This document shows, piece after piece, positions 12,175 through 20,770 of a stretch of 64,000 nucleotides of DNA. The stretch's first letter is position 1, and every line of letters starts with the position of its first letter. Both the position numbers and the translations under genes were made by a program. The notes under the pieces are model-generated. The model ran no database searches. It was not told where the DNA came from and worked only from the letters and a program-made list of their open reading frames with translations. Source of the stretch: Streptomyces smaragdinus (GTDB lineage: Bacteria > Actinomycetota > Actinomycetes > Streptomycetales > Streptomycetaceae); assembly GCF_009604385.1 (NCBI RefSeq), contig NZ_WEGJ01000026.1, positions 27,484 to 91,483 on the forward strand. The letters are read 5' to 3'.

Positions 12175-13668
12175 TCAGGCCGGGGACGTCCTGCTCCGCG
12201 GCGCCGTCCGCGGCAGCGCGAACCGGATCTCCTCGCGCAGCTCGTGGATCTTCGGGTACCCCGCGTACTGTCCGGTCAACCGGTACATCTCACGCAGCCG
12301 GTCCCAGGTGCGGTGCGAGGAGTTCTCCCCGATGGTGAGCAGCGCGAGCCGGGCGTAGCGGTCGGCCTGCTCGGGGTCGTCCGCGATGAAGCAGGCGGAC
12401 GCCATCGACAGGTAGTCGAAGATCTGGGACCGCTGTCTGCCGTCCGCCCGCAGCACCAGCGCCCGCGTCGCGTGCTCCTGCGCCCGGGCCGCGGCCGCCG
12501 GATCGTGCTCCGCCAGGGTGCGGTACGCCAGGGCCTCCATCCCGTGCAGATCCGCCTCGTCGAACATCTGCATCCAGCTGGGCGGCTCCACGTCGCCGTG
12601 GTCGCCGGCGAAGAGCTCCTCCGCCTCCCCCAGCGCCCGCCGCATCGCCTGCCCGTGGCCCTTGGCGGCCTGCGCCCACGCCTCGATGGTGCAGAGCATC
12701 GCGCGGGTTCGGGGCAGAGTCGTGCGCCCGGAGCCGGACTTGGCGAGCTTCATCAGGTCCAGCGCGTCGTCGGGGCGGCCCAGATGCACCATCTGGCGCG
12801 CGGCGCGGGACAGCGCCTCACCGGCCCGCGGCCGGTCGCCGCCCTCGCGCGCCGCGTGCGCGGCGATGACGAAGTACTTCTGGGCGGTGGGCTCCAGCCC
12901 CACGTCGTGGGACATCCAGCCGGCCAGCACCGCGAGGTTCGCCGCGACGCCCCACAACCGGCGTTGCAGCCCCTCGGGATGCCGGTAGGCGAGTATGCCG
13001 CCCACCTCGTTGAGCTGGCCGACGACCGCCTTGCGCTGCAGTCCGCCGCCGCGGGCCGCGTCCCAGGCGCGGAACACCTCGACGGAGCGCTCCAGCGCCG
13101 ACACCTCGGCGGTGCCGACGGGCGTGGCCTCGTAACGGTCGTAGGAGGAGGGGGTCATCCGGTCGTAGGCGCCGGTGTCCGTGGGACGGGGCGGCCGGGA
13201 CGGACCCGCCGCCGGGGTGGCGTGCAGCCACTCGTACATGGCACCGCTGAGAGCTGAGCCGGCGGCGAGCGCTGCGCCCGCGCCCACCAGGCCGCGTCGA
13301 TTGAGCATGAGGTCCATTCCCGTGAATTCGGTGAGCACCTCCGCCGTACGCTCCGGAGCCCACGGCAGCCCGGCCGCGGAGCCCTCGGGCCGCCGCTTCC
13401 CGGTGCGCCCGGCCCGGACCAGACCGAGGTCCTCGATGGTCACGACACGGCCGAGGCGCTCGGTGAACAGGGCGGCCAGCACCTTGGGTACGGGATCACG
13501 CGGAATCTCGCCGGTCTCCATCCAGCGCCGCACCCGCGAGGTGTCGGTCGCCAGCTGCGGGTAACCCATGGCTCCCGCCTGCCGGTTCACGAGCCTCGCC
13601 AGCTCTCCCTTCGACCAGCCTGCCAGCGCGAAGAGGTCGGCCAGCCTGGTGTTGGGTTCCCTGCTCAC
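12175..13668 (-). CDS. NsdA/NsdB-like TPR transcriptional regulator
   Basis: A 497-aa protein resembling the NsdA family of Streptomyces (about 500 aa). The N-terminus (SREPNTRLADLFALAGWSKG, then a wHTH/HTH-like segment with RVRRWMETGEIP) is the usual DNA-binding-like part. The C-terminal 300 aa are TPR-like helices (e.g. EGLQRRLWGVAANLAVLAGW). I place the start at GTG 13668, with GGGGG about 8 nt upstream. In S. coelicolor, nsdA loss raises antibiotic production and sporulation, so this family restrains differentiation; whether this paralogue does the same is inference. It is divergent from the APH-like gene across a region with repeated TTCGCCAGGG units. Confidence 0.72.
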   Translation of the reverse strand: MSREPNTRLADLFALAGWSKGELARLVNRQAGAMGYPQLATDTSRVRRWMETGEIPRDPVPKVLAALFTERLGRVVTIEDLGLVRAGRTGKRRPEGSAAGLPWAPERTAEVLTEFTGMDLMLNRRGLVGAGAALAAGSALSGAMYEWLHATPAAGPSRPPRPTDTGAYDRMTPSSYDRYEATPVGTAEVSALERSVEVFRAWDAARGGGLQRKAVVGQLNEVGGILAYRHPEGLQRRLWGVAANLAVLAGWMSHDVGLEPTAQKYFVIAAHAAREGGDRPRAGEALSRAARQMVHLGRPDDALDLMKLAKSGSGRTTLPRTRAMLCTIEAWAQAAKGHGQAMRRALGEAEELFAGDHGDVEPPSWMQMFDEADLHGMEALAYRTLAEHDPAAAARAQEHATRALVLRADGRQRSQIFDYLSMASACFIADDPEQADRYARLALLTIGENSSHRTWDRLREMYRLTGQYAGYPKIHELREEIRFALPRTAPRSRTSPA

Positions 13669-13958
13669 GACAAGCCCCCAGGTTCCTCGGCTGAGTTGAC
13701 AGTAGTCCCGCATCACTTGCCCAGCGACTATTCGCCAGGGTTCGCCAGGGTCCGCCAGATGGTGTGCCACCCGTTCCCTGGTGTGGTGTAGGGATGCGCG
13801 ATCCGGCCGGTAGACCGGTGGCACATGCCAACCGCATTCCCCAGGGTGCGGTGTTCCTGTCACCGGCATCCGGTTCGTCCAACGAGCCGGACCGCCCCCG
13901 GTTCTGCCGGCCGGGCTCGCGCACCGCATTGTCCGCACGCGAAGGGACCGTTACGCCC
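13669..13958. promoter_or_regulatory. Divergent intergenic region with direct repeats
   Basis: This 290-nt gap lies between the NsdA-like gene (minus) and the APH-like gene (plus). Three tandem 10-bp units sit at 13731-13760: TTCGCCAGGG, TTCGCCAGGG and a diverged TCCGCCAGAT, spaced one helical turn apart as expected for cooperative operator binding. A TTGACA at 13696-13701 could be a -35 element but has no good -10 partner on the plus strand. Confidence 0.4.
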
Positions 13959-15092
13959 ATGTACGCAACATCTGCCTCCGCGCCCGCTCCTGTCCGTCCG
14001 CACCGGGCACAGCCGGCACCCCTGGGCAGTGGCGGGCCCTATCCCCCCGCGGGTCTCGCCGGGGCGGTCGCGGACGGCGCACGGCTGCGGCGGCCCGGGC
14101 CGAACGGCAGAGCGCCGGTCAGCGGCAGACTCGACCTGAGCGGCCCCCAGGGGGCGCCCCTGCGCGCGGCGATCGCCTCGGTGCACCGGGTCTGCCCCGA
14201 CTTCAGCGCGGTGCAGGTGCTGCGCCGCAGCAGCCGCTCGGTGCTGCTGATCGGGACCACCGGCCGTACCACGGCCGTCGCCAAGTGCCTGATCGACCGC
14301 TCCCCCGCCTGGATCGAGCGCTTCCAGCACGAAATAGCGGCATACCGGGCGTTCGTCCGGCACCGCCCGCCCGTCCGCGTCCCGCGGCTCGTCGCCGCCG
14401 ATCCGGAGCACGGCACGCTGGTGATCGAGCGGAGCCCGGGCCGGGTGGCGGCACTGCAGCGGCATCCGGTGGAGCCGCCGCCGCGGACGGACGTACGGTC
14501 GGTGCTGGGCGCGGTCTGCCGGCTGAACCTGTGGCGGCCGCCGCCCGGCGTGTTCGGCGCGCCGCTGGACTACCCGGAGCAGATGCGCAGGTACCACGAG
14601 TTCGGTCTGCTCACCGACCGGGACATCAGCGACATGCAGAGCCTGCTGCACGGTCTGGCGCACGGCCAGGGCCAGTTCTGCCACGGTGACGCGCTGCTGT
14701 CGAACATGCTGCTCTCCCCCGCCGGTCCGGTGCTGGTCGACTGGGAGCGCGCGGGCTGGTATCTGCCGGGCTACGACCTGGCGACCATGTGGGCGGTGCT
14801 GGGCGACGCGCCCGAGGCGCGGCGGCAGATCAGCCAGCTCGCGCAGGCCGCCGGCCCGGCCGCCCGGGACGCGTTCCTGGTCAATCTGATGCTGGTGCTC
14901 ACCCGGGAGATCCGCACCTACGAGTCGGCGGTGCTGCGCACCATGCACGAGCCGGACCGGCCCACGGGCACGGACACCCGCCGCCCGGTCGCCCCCGCGA
15001 CGGGCGAGGAGCTGCGGCTGCTGCTGCGCCGGCTGCACGACGACGCCGCGATGGCCCGCCGCGCGGTGCGCGCCGCGGTGGGGACGCGCTGA
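13959..15092 (+). CDS. Aminoglycoside phosphotransferase (APH) family kinase-like protein
   Basis: A 377-aa protein of the APH/choline-kinase fold. The catalytic (Brenner) motif HGDALLSN is at residues 242-249 (Asp244 base, Asn249 metal) and the DFG-equivalent DWERAG at 261-266. The N-lobe contains a lysine in AVAKCLIDRS that may bind ATP. ATG at 13959 has GAAGGGA about 11 nt upstream. Members phosphorylate small hydroxylated molecules, but many in Streptomyces have unknown substrates and do not confer resistance. Here it is divergent from an NsdA-like regulator, so a housekeeping or secondary-metabolism role is as likely as antibiotic resistance. Confidence 0.82.
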   Translation: MYATSASAPAPVRPHRAQPAPLGSGGPYPPAGLAGAVADGARLRRPGPNGRAPVSGRLDLSGPQGAPLRAAIASVHRVCPDFSAVQVLRRSSRSVLLIGTTGRTTAVAKCLIDRSPAWIERFQHEIAAYRAFVRHRPPVRVPRLVAADPEHGTLVIERSPGRVAALQRHPVEPPPRTDVRSVLGAVCRLNLWRPPPGVFGAPLDYPEQMRRYHEFGLLTDRDISDMQSLLHGLAHGQGQFCHGDALLSNMLLSPAGPVLVDWERAGWYLPGYDLATMWAVLGDAPEARRQISQLAQAAGPAARDAFLVNLMLVLTREIRTYESAVLRTMHEPDRPTGTDTRRPVAPATGEELRLLLRRLHDDAAMARRAVRAAVGTR

Positions 15093-15123
15093 CGCCGACA
15101 CGTACCTTCTTCCGCCGATCGAG

Positions 15124-15150
15124 GGGCGGCGCCCGGTCCGGGCGCCGCCC
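15124..15150 (+). terminator. Strong hairpin terminator after the APH-like gene
   Basis: A perfect 12-bp GC stem (15124-15135 with 15139-15150) and a 3-nt loop, 32 nt after the stop codon, followed by TTCGG. There is no U-tract, as is common in Streptomyces. Confidence 0.75.
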
Positions 15151-15196
15151 TTCGGCGCGCACGCCCGTCCGGGCTCCGTCCGTCCCGCCAGGACGG

Positions 15197-15283
15197 TGAC
15201 GTCAAGCGCGTACCCGCTGCGGATGATTGACGGATGGTCTGCCGACCGATAGTCCTGGACACCGATCACCATCGGTGACGTCA
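15197..15283 (+). promoter_or_regulatory. Operator-like repeats and candidate promoter upstream of the amidase gene
   Basis: Two copies of GGTGACGTCA, each containing the perfect palindrome TGACGTCA (15197-15204 and 15276-15283), flank a candidate promoter: TTGACG at 15227-15232 and GATAGT at 15248-15253. An inverted repeat CACCGAT/ATCGGTG (15260-15266, 15271-15277) lies where transcription would begin. The repeats look like sites for a repressor or activator of the cell-wall lytic gene. Confidence 0.45.
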
Positions 15284-15328
15284 CGCACACACAAGGTGAG
15301 GTGACGCCGGGGCGCGGAGGGCACTGGC

Positions 15329-17200
15329 TTGCGACTGTTCGTACCCACGATGGCGGCGGCCGCCCTGCTGGCCCCCGCCCTGCTCGCCGCGACCGTCCCG
15401 CCCGCCGACAGCCCCCCGCACGCACCGGCCGCCACCCCCCTGCGCCAGGCCTTCGCCGACGCCTCCGCGAGGCACGGCGTACCGGAGGACGTCCTGCTGG
15501 CCGTGTCCTACCTCGAGTCCCGCTGGGACGGCCACGGCGGCGCCCCGAGCGTGGCGGGCGGCTACGGACCGATGCATCTCACGGACCGGCTCGCGGGCAC
15601 CCCGGACGCCCCCGCCACCCTCCCGCGGGCGGCCCGGCTCACCGGGCTGGCACCCGCGCTGCTGCGCCGCGATCCGGCGGCCAACGTCGCCGGCGGCGCC
15701 GCGCTGCTGGCGGAGCTGCAGGGCCGGCTGGACCTGCCGCGCAGCACCGATCCCGCCGACTGGTACGGCGCGGTGGCCGCGTACTCCACGGCCCGCGACC
15801 CGTGGGCGGCCAGGGAGTTCGCGGACGGCGTGTACGACGTGCTGCGCACCGGCGAGCGGCGGACCACCGACGGGGGCGAGCGGCTGGAGCTGCGCTCGCG
15901 GCGGGACGTACGTCCGCGTGAGGAGCAGCGGGCCCGCCTCGGCAGGGGGCAGCCGCCCGCCCAGGGGCGCGCGCAGTGCCCGCGCACGCTGGCATGCGAG
16001 TGGGTCCCCGCGCCGTACGAGGAGTTCAAGGGCGACGACGGACAGCCCGACTACGGCAACCACGATCTGGCCCGCAGGCCCGGCGACCTGCCGGTCCGCT
16101 ACATCGTCGTGCACGACACGGAGGGCTCCTACGAGGGTTCGGTCCAGACCGTCCAGGACCCGAAGTCCGTGTCGTGGCAGTACACGATCCGCTCCCGCGA
16201 CGGACATGTGGCCCAGCACGTACCGCTGGAGGCGGTCGCCTGGCACGCCGGGAACTGGCAGATCAACACGCAGTCCATCGGCATCGAGCACGAGGCGCGG
16301 CTCACCGAACCGGACGCCTGGTTCACCGAGGCGATGTACCGTTCGTCCGCGCGGCTGGTGCGGTGGCTGGCGCGGCGCTACGACATTCCGCTGGACCGCC
16401 AGCACATCATCGGACACGACAACGTCCCCCCGGGCGACCCCGGCTCGGTCGCGGGCATGCACACCGACCCGGGACCGTACTGGGACTGGGCGCACTACTT
16501 CGACCTGCTCGGCGCCCCCTTCAAGGCGACCGGCGGCTCCGGCGCCGTGACGATCCTCCCCGACTACGCGGCGAACCGGCCCCCGTACATCGCGTGCAGG
16601 GCGAAGGACGACGCCTGCCCGCCGCACGGCTCGACCGCGGTACGCCTGCACAGCGCGCCGGACGCGGACTCACCCCTGGTGAAGGACGCCGGCCAGCACA
16701 AGGGTGAGGGCCTCTCCTCGACCGGCGTCAACGACACGGGCGCCCGCGCCTCGACGGGACAGCAGTTCGCACTCGCCGGCCGCAAGGGCGACTGGACGGC
16801 GATCTGGTACCTCGGGCAGAAGGCCTGGTTCCACGACCCGGCCGGCGCCCGGACCGCGGTGCCCGCCCGGGCCGAGGTGGTGACCCCCCGGGCGGGACGG
16901 GAGTCGGTGCCCGTCTACGGGCGCGCCCTGCCGGAGGCGGCGGCGTACCCGGAGGGGATCAAGCCGGTCGAGCAGAAGGCCCTGCCGTACGAGCTGAAGG
17001 CCGGCCAGTCGTACGTGCTGGGCGGCGAGATGCCCGGCGAGCACTACTACGCCACGGAGTTCACCGGACCGCTGCAGCGCACGGTGGTGCGCGGCACGAC
17101 GGAGTACTACCAGATCCAGTTCGGCCACCGCCTGGCCTACGTCAAGGCGGCGGACGTGACCGTCAGCCCTGCTGGAAGAGCTCCGCGGGAAGCGGCTTGA
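15329..17200 (+). CDS. Secreted bifunctional peptidoglycan hydrolase: lysozyme/SLT-like domain plus zinc N-acetylmuramoyl-L-alanine amidase
   Basis: A 623-aa exported cell-wall enzyme starting at TTG 15329, with GGAGGG 7 nt upstream. Residues 1-25 form a short signal peptide. Residues about 35-180 resemble a soluble lytic transglycosylase fold (VSYLESRW then GGYGPMHL). An Amidase_2/PGRP domain follows at about 250-400 with zinc ligands predicted as His262 (VVHDTEG), His378 and Asp386 (MHTDPGPYWDW), and a WHAGN loop at 305-309. The C-terminal 200 aa look like SH3-type wall-binding repeats. The amidase cuts the lactyl-peptide bond of peptidoglycan. The 3' end overlaps the convergent small gene by 38 nt. 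Confidence 0.88.
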   Translation: MRLFVPTMAAAALLAPALLAATVPPADSPPHAPAATPLRQAFADASARHGVPEDVLLAVSYLESRWDGHGGAPSVAGGYGPMHLTDRLAGTPDAPATLPRAARLTGLAPALLRRDPAANVAGGAALLAELQGRLDLPRSTDPADWYGAVAAYSTARDPWAAREFADGVYDVLRTGERRTTDGGERLELRSRRDVRPREEQRARLGRGQPPAQGRAQCPRTLACEWVPAPYEEFKGDDGQPDYGNHDLARRPGDLPVRYIVVHDTEGSYEGSVQTVQDPKSVSWQYTIRSRDGHVAQHVPLEAVAWHAGNWQINTQSIGIEHEARLTEPDAWFTEAMYRSSARLVRWLARRYDIPLDRQHIIGHDNVPPGDPGSVAGMHTDPGPYWDWAHYFDLLGAPFKATGGSGAVTILPDYAANRPPYIACRAKDDACPPHGSTAVRLHSAPDADSPLVKDAGQHKGEGLSSTGVNDTGARASTGQQFALAGRKGDWTAIWYLGQKAWFHDPAGARTAVPARAEVVTPRAGRESVPVYGRALPEAAAYPEGIKPVEQKALPYELKAGQSYVLGGEMPGEHYYATEFTGPLQRTVVRGTTEYYQIQFGHRLAYVKAADVTVSPAGRAPREAA

Positions 17201-17663
17201 GCAGCTGGTAGAGGTCGTCGGTGATCGGCCGGTCCCAGGCGGCGATGGTGACGAGCACCCCGTCGCTGCGGTCGAACTGGACGCAGGAGATCCGGCTCTC
17301 GGAGCACTTGACGCGCTTGACGATCAGCAGGTTGTCCTGGTGCATCACCGGCGTGTCCTCGGTCGAGACGACCGTCACCGGCTCGTCGTTGCCCAGGGCC
17401 GCGAGCAGCTGCGCCACCTCGAACGGCACCTGGCCGTCGGCGAGCTCACGGGCCGGGGAACCGGCCGGCAGGTTTCCGATGATCATCGCGGGGCCGCGGC
17501 CGCCGAACAGGTCGTAGCGCAGGAACACGCCCTGGCACGTCCCGTCGGGCGCCGGCAGCAGACCGGCGCCCAGATCGCCCGGCCAGTCGCCGGGATCCAT
17601 GGCGAGGACGTCGAAGTCCGGCCCGGCGGGCGTGGGGGCGCTACGGCGGCGGAGGAAGGACAT
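17163..17663 (-). CDS. Conserved hypothetical protein, 166 aa
   Basis: A small soluble protein starting MSFLRRRSAP at ATG 17663. It has alternating strand and helix stretches but no catalytic motif, signal peptide or membrane segment that I recognise. The long in-frame extension upstream runs antisense to the LuxR-type gene and is rejected. Codon use is normal for the window. Its last 38 nt overlap the convergent amidase gene, so the two transcripts are antisense at their ends. Function unknown. Confidence 0.7.
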   Translation of the reverse strand: MSFLRRRSAPTPAGPDFDVLAMDPGDWPGDLGAGLLPAPDGTCQGVFLRYDLFGGRGPAMIIGNLPAGSPARELADGQVPFEVAQLLAALGNDEPVTVVSTEDTPVMHQDNLLIVKRVKCSESRISCVQFDRSDGVLVTIAAWDRPITDDLYQLLKPLPAELFQQG

Positions 17664-17731
17664 GGACCCAATCGTACGGGCAGGCGGCGCGTCCGGACGC
17701 CGGGGTGGCGCGGTGTCCTTCCGCCGGAGTG

Positions 17732-20590
17732 TCACGGCGCCGCGGTGAGCGCGTCCGCCAGTCCCGTCGCGTCGGTGCCGACCTTCCGGTAGACGGCCGA
17801 CAGCAGCAGCGACACCGTCCGCTCGTCGGTCCCCAGCTCCTGGGCGATCCGCGGCAGCGGTACGGCGCGCGCGGCCCGGTCGGCGGCGGCACGTTCGCGG
17901 CTGCTGAGCGTGTCGGTGTCCGTGGCGCGCAGCCGACGCGGACGCAGCCCCGCCGCGGCCAGCTCCCCCTGGGCCCGCTCGGCCAGTCCGTCCGCCCCGC
18001 AGCCCAGGGCGCCCTCCAGCCCCCGGTACAGCTGCTCGGCGGCCTCCCGGGGCCGGCCGGCGGCGCGCAGGGCGGAGCCGTACGCGACGAGGCCGACGGC
18101 GAGCTCGTAGCCGGCCGGGGAGCGCTCGAGATGGCCGACGGCCTCCTCCAGCAGCTTCACCCGCTCCTGCGGCGGCGCGACCTCGGCGCTGATGCGCAGC
18201 GCCTGTCCGACGGCGGAGGGGGCGCCGTAGCGGCGGGCCATGGCGAGCGCCTCGCGGGCGTGCCCGGCGGCCCGTTCCGGGGCGTCGTGCAGCTCGGCGC
18301 GGGCCAGGTGCAGCTGCCACGGGCACCAGGAGGGGTTGCGGATGCCGCGCGGGGACAGTCGGCGGCCCGCCGCGGCGAGCTGGGTGGCGGCCTCGCGGGG
18401 CCGGCCGACGGCGAGCAGCAGTTCGCCGTACACGGTCTGCGCGTCGGGGAAGACGACGGCGGTGCCGAACGGCTCGCAGAAGTCGTACGTGGCGGCCAGC
18501 CGCTCGGCCTCCCCGGCCCGGCCGCGGGCCAGGAGGATCTCGACCAGGACCGCCACGGAGTACCACTGGGCGGGGGTGCCGCGGCCGACGCGGTCGGAGA
18601 GCCGCAGTCCGTCGCGGGCGAAGTCCTCCGCCTCGTCCAGCCGGCCGCGGCGGTAGCGGAGGTAGCCCAGCAGGCTGTAGCCGAAGGACAGATGGGCGCC
18701 GCGCCAGCCGGCGCGCTCGAACGCCGCGATGCCCTCGGCGAACAGCTCCTCGGCGCGGCCGGGCCGGTCGGCGTACATGAAGGCGAGGGCGACCAGGACC
18801 GGGACCTCGAAGCCGCGCTCCTCGTCGGCCCAGTTGAGGCATCCCTTCAGCGCCCGTTCCGCGTGCCGGACGGCGACCTCGGCGGGCTCGGCGCGCAAGG
18901 TGGCGTCCCAGGCGCGCAGGCCGATGATGTAGCGCTCGGTCAGATCGCCGCCGCCGAGCCGGTCGGCGAGGCGCGCGAGGCGGCGGGAGCGGGCCGGGGA
19001 GTCCGGCTCGTCGGCGCGGAAGGCGTCCCACATGAACTGCTCGGCGCGCATCCGCAGCCGGGTGCGGGCGTCGGTGACCGACCGGGCGCCGGCGCCGATG
19101 ACCGCGGAGGCCTCGGCGAGGCGGTCGGAGTGGGCGAGGGTCTGCGAGAGGCGGTAGATGATCGCGTGCCGCAGGGCCGGTTCGCCGCCGGGTTCGTCGA
19201 GGGCGGCACGCAGGTGGTTCACCGTGGTCGCCGGCTCGGTGAGCGTGGAGGAGCACCCCAGTTCGTACAGTACGGCGGCGCGGTCCTCGAGGGGCGGGGG
19301 TTCGCGCAGCGCGCGGGCCAGATAGCTGCGGGCGGCGTCCGGCGCCCCGGCGCGCAGCGTCTCGCGGGCGGCGGCGCGCAGCTGGTTGACGACCCAGGGG
19401 TCGGCCTCGGGATGGGTCTCCAGCAGATGGCGGGCGGCGGCGGCCGGTCCGGCGCCCCCGTCGACCAGGCACCAGGCGGCCTGCCCGTGCAGGGCGACGC
19501 GCACCGCGTCGGGGATGGCGCGGTAGACGGCGGTGGCGATCAGCGGGTGCACGAACTCCAGGGTGTCCGCGCCGGTCAGCACGCGGAACTCGCGCAGCCG
19601 GTCCGCGGCGTCGGCGGCCTCCTGCGGGCCCAGCCCCGCCACGTGCGCGGCCAGCGACGGCGGGATCTCGGTGCCGAGCACCGCGCAGGCCCACGCGAAG
19701 CGGACGGTGGAGGTGCCCAGGCGCTCGAGCCGGCGGACCAGCCCGCTGCCCTTGGCCGCGGCGGCCAGGTCGCGCAGCAGATGGGCGCTGGACTCGTCCG
19801 GCTTCAGGCCCCGGTCCAGGACGCGGGCGGTGAGCTCGACGGCCTCGAAGGGGTTGCCCGCGGTGACCGCCCAGCACTCGCGGCAGAACCCGTCGTCGGC
19901 CTCGGGCCCTATCCGGGCGCGCACCAGGTCGGCGACGGCGGGCGCGGTGAGCGGGGCAAGCCCGATGGGCCGGTGCCCGGCGCGGCCGGGAAGGCCCCGG
20001 AAGGACTCGGCGTACTCCGGGAGCTCCTCCGGCCGGTAGGCGGCGACGATCAGCAGCGGCAGCTCCTCGGCGCGCGGGGCGAAGGAGGTCAGCCAGCCCA
20101 GCGACTCGGCGTCGGCCCAGTGGGCGTCGTCCAGGACGAGGACCAGCGGCGCGCGGTGGGTGGCGAGATACGTCAGCACCCAGTCCAGGCCGTCGGCCAG
20201 GCCCTGCGGGTCCGGCGGGGCGCCGCCCGCGCCGGCTGCCAGGCCGAGCGCCGGGCCGACGATGCCGTACCAGCCACCGAGGGTCTCGCGCAGCTCCTCC
20301 TCGCCGAAGCGGGCGAGCTGGGGCTGCAGCAGCTGGCGGGCGACATGGAAGGCGACGCGCTGCTCCTGGTCGCCGCCGCGGGCGAACAGCACGGTGCAGC
20401 CGAGGGCGGCGGCGCGGGTACGGACCTCGGCGAGCAGCGTGGTCTTGCCGATGCCGGCGTGCCCGGCGACGGCGAGGACCCCACCGCGACGCGACTCGGT
20501 CCGGCCGGTGTACTCGCCGGCCAGCGCCCTTAAGGCGGCGTCGATCGCGCGCAGCTCCGATTCGCGTTCGAGTAGTTCGGTCTCACGCAT
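17732..20590 (-). CDS. LAL-family LuxR transcriptional regulator with ATPase domain
   Basis: A 952-aa large ATP-binding LuxR-type regulator. From the start I chose (ATG 20590, AGGTGG about 8 nt upstream), the Walker A GHAGIGKT is at residues 43-50 and a Walker B LVLVLDDAHWAD near 140. The long central region is TPR-like. The C-terminal 60 aa form a LuxR/GerE helix-turn-helix: LSSRERAAADRA, then IAQELGTDERTVSLLLSAVYRKVG. Related proteins (MalT-like, PikD-like) activate nearby pathway genes on nucleotide or ligand binding. No biosynthetic cluster is adjacent, so the target is unknown. The HTH lacks the usual 'S' in 'V(A/S)xHL', but keeps the general pattern. Confidence 0.88.
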   Translation of the reverse strand: MRETELLERESELRAIDAALRALAGEYTGRTESRRGGVLAVAGHAGIGKTTLLAEVRTRAAALGCTVLFARGGDQEQRVAFHVARQLLQPQLARFGEEELRETLGGWYGIVGPALGLAAGAGGAPPDPQGLADGLDWVLTYLATHRAPLVLVLDDAHWADAESLGWLTSFAPRAEELPLLIVAAYRPEELPEYAESFRGLPGRAGHRPIGLAPLTAPAVADLVRARIGPEADDGFCRECWAVTAGNPFEAVELTARVLDRGLKPDESSAHLLRDLAAAAKGSGLVRRLERLGTSTVRFAWACAVLGTEIPPSLAAHVAGLGPQEAADAADRLREFRVLTGADTLEFVHPLIATAVYRAIPDAVRVALHGQAAWCLVDGGAGPAAAARHLLETHPEADPWVVNQLRAAARETLRAGAPDAARSYLARALREPPPLEDRAAVLYELGCSSTLTEPATTVNHLRAALDEPGGEPALRHAIIYRLSQTLAHSDRLAEASAVIGAGARSVTDARTRLRMRAEQFMWDAFRADEPDSPARSRRLARLADRLGGGDLTERYIIGLRAWDATLRAEPAEVAVRHAERALKGCLNWADEERGFEVPVLVALAFMYADRPGRAEELFAEGIAAFERAGWRGAHLSFGYSLLGYLRYRRGRLDEAEDFARDGLRLSDRVGRGTPAQWYSVAVLVEILLARGRAGEAERLAATYDFCEPFGTAVVFPDAQTVYGELLLAVGRPREAATQLAAAGRRLSPRGIRNPSWCPWQLHLARAELHDAPERAAGHAREALAMARRYGAPSAVGQALRISAEVAPPQERVKLLEEAVGHLERSPAGYELAVGLVAYGSALRAAGRPREAAEQLYRGLEGALGCGADGLAERAQGELAAAGLRPRRLRATDTDTLSSRERAAADRAARAVPLPRIAQELGTDERTVSLLLSAVYRKVGTDATGLADALTAAP

Positions 20591-20691
20591 ACGGCACCAC
20601 CTGCTCGCGCCCCGGGCGTGCGAAGAGCGGGCGCACGCTCCTTCCGTCGACCACCGAGCGTACGCCCTGGGGGACCGGGGGGAACCCCGTA

Positions 20692-20722
20692 GGCGGGGAT
20701 TGCCCACGGACTATTCCCCGCC
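20692..20722. terminator. Inverted repeat between the CGNR gene end and the LuxR-type gene start
   Basis: GGCGGGGA (20692-20699) pairs with TCCCCGCC (20715-20722) across 15 nt. It lies 48 nt after the CGNR gene stop and 100 nt before the LuxR start on the same strand, so it may be either a terminator or an operator of the LuxR-type gene. Confidence 0.4.
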
Positions 20723-20770
20723 TTGCGTACGTGGCCGGAAACCGATAATGGCCGTCCGCGGCGCGGGGGT

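Noticed and set aside
13959..15092. An aminoglycoside resistance gene
   Set aside because: The APH fold is seen, but the neighbours and the widespread occurrence of such proteins in streptomycetes give no support for a resistance role.
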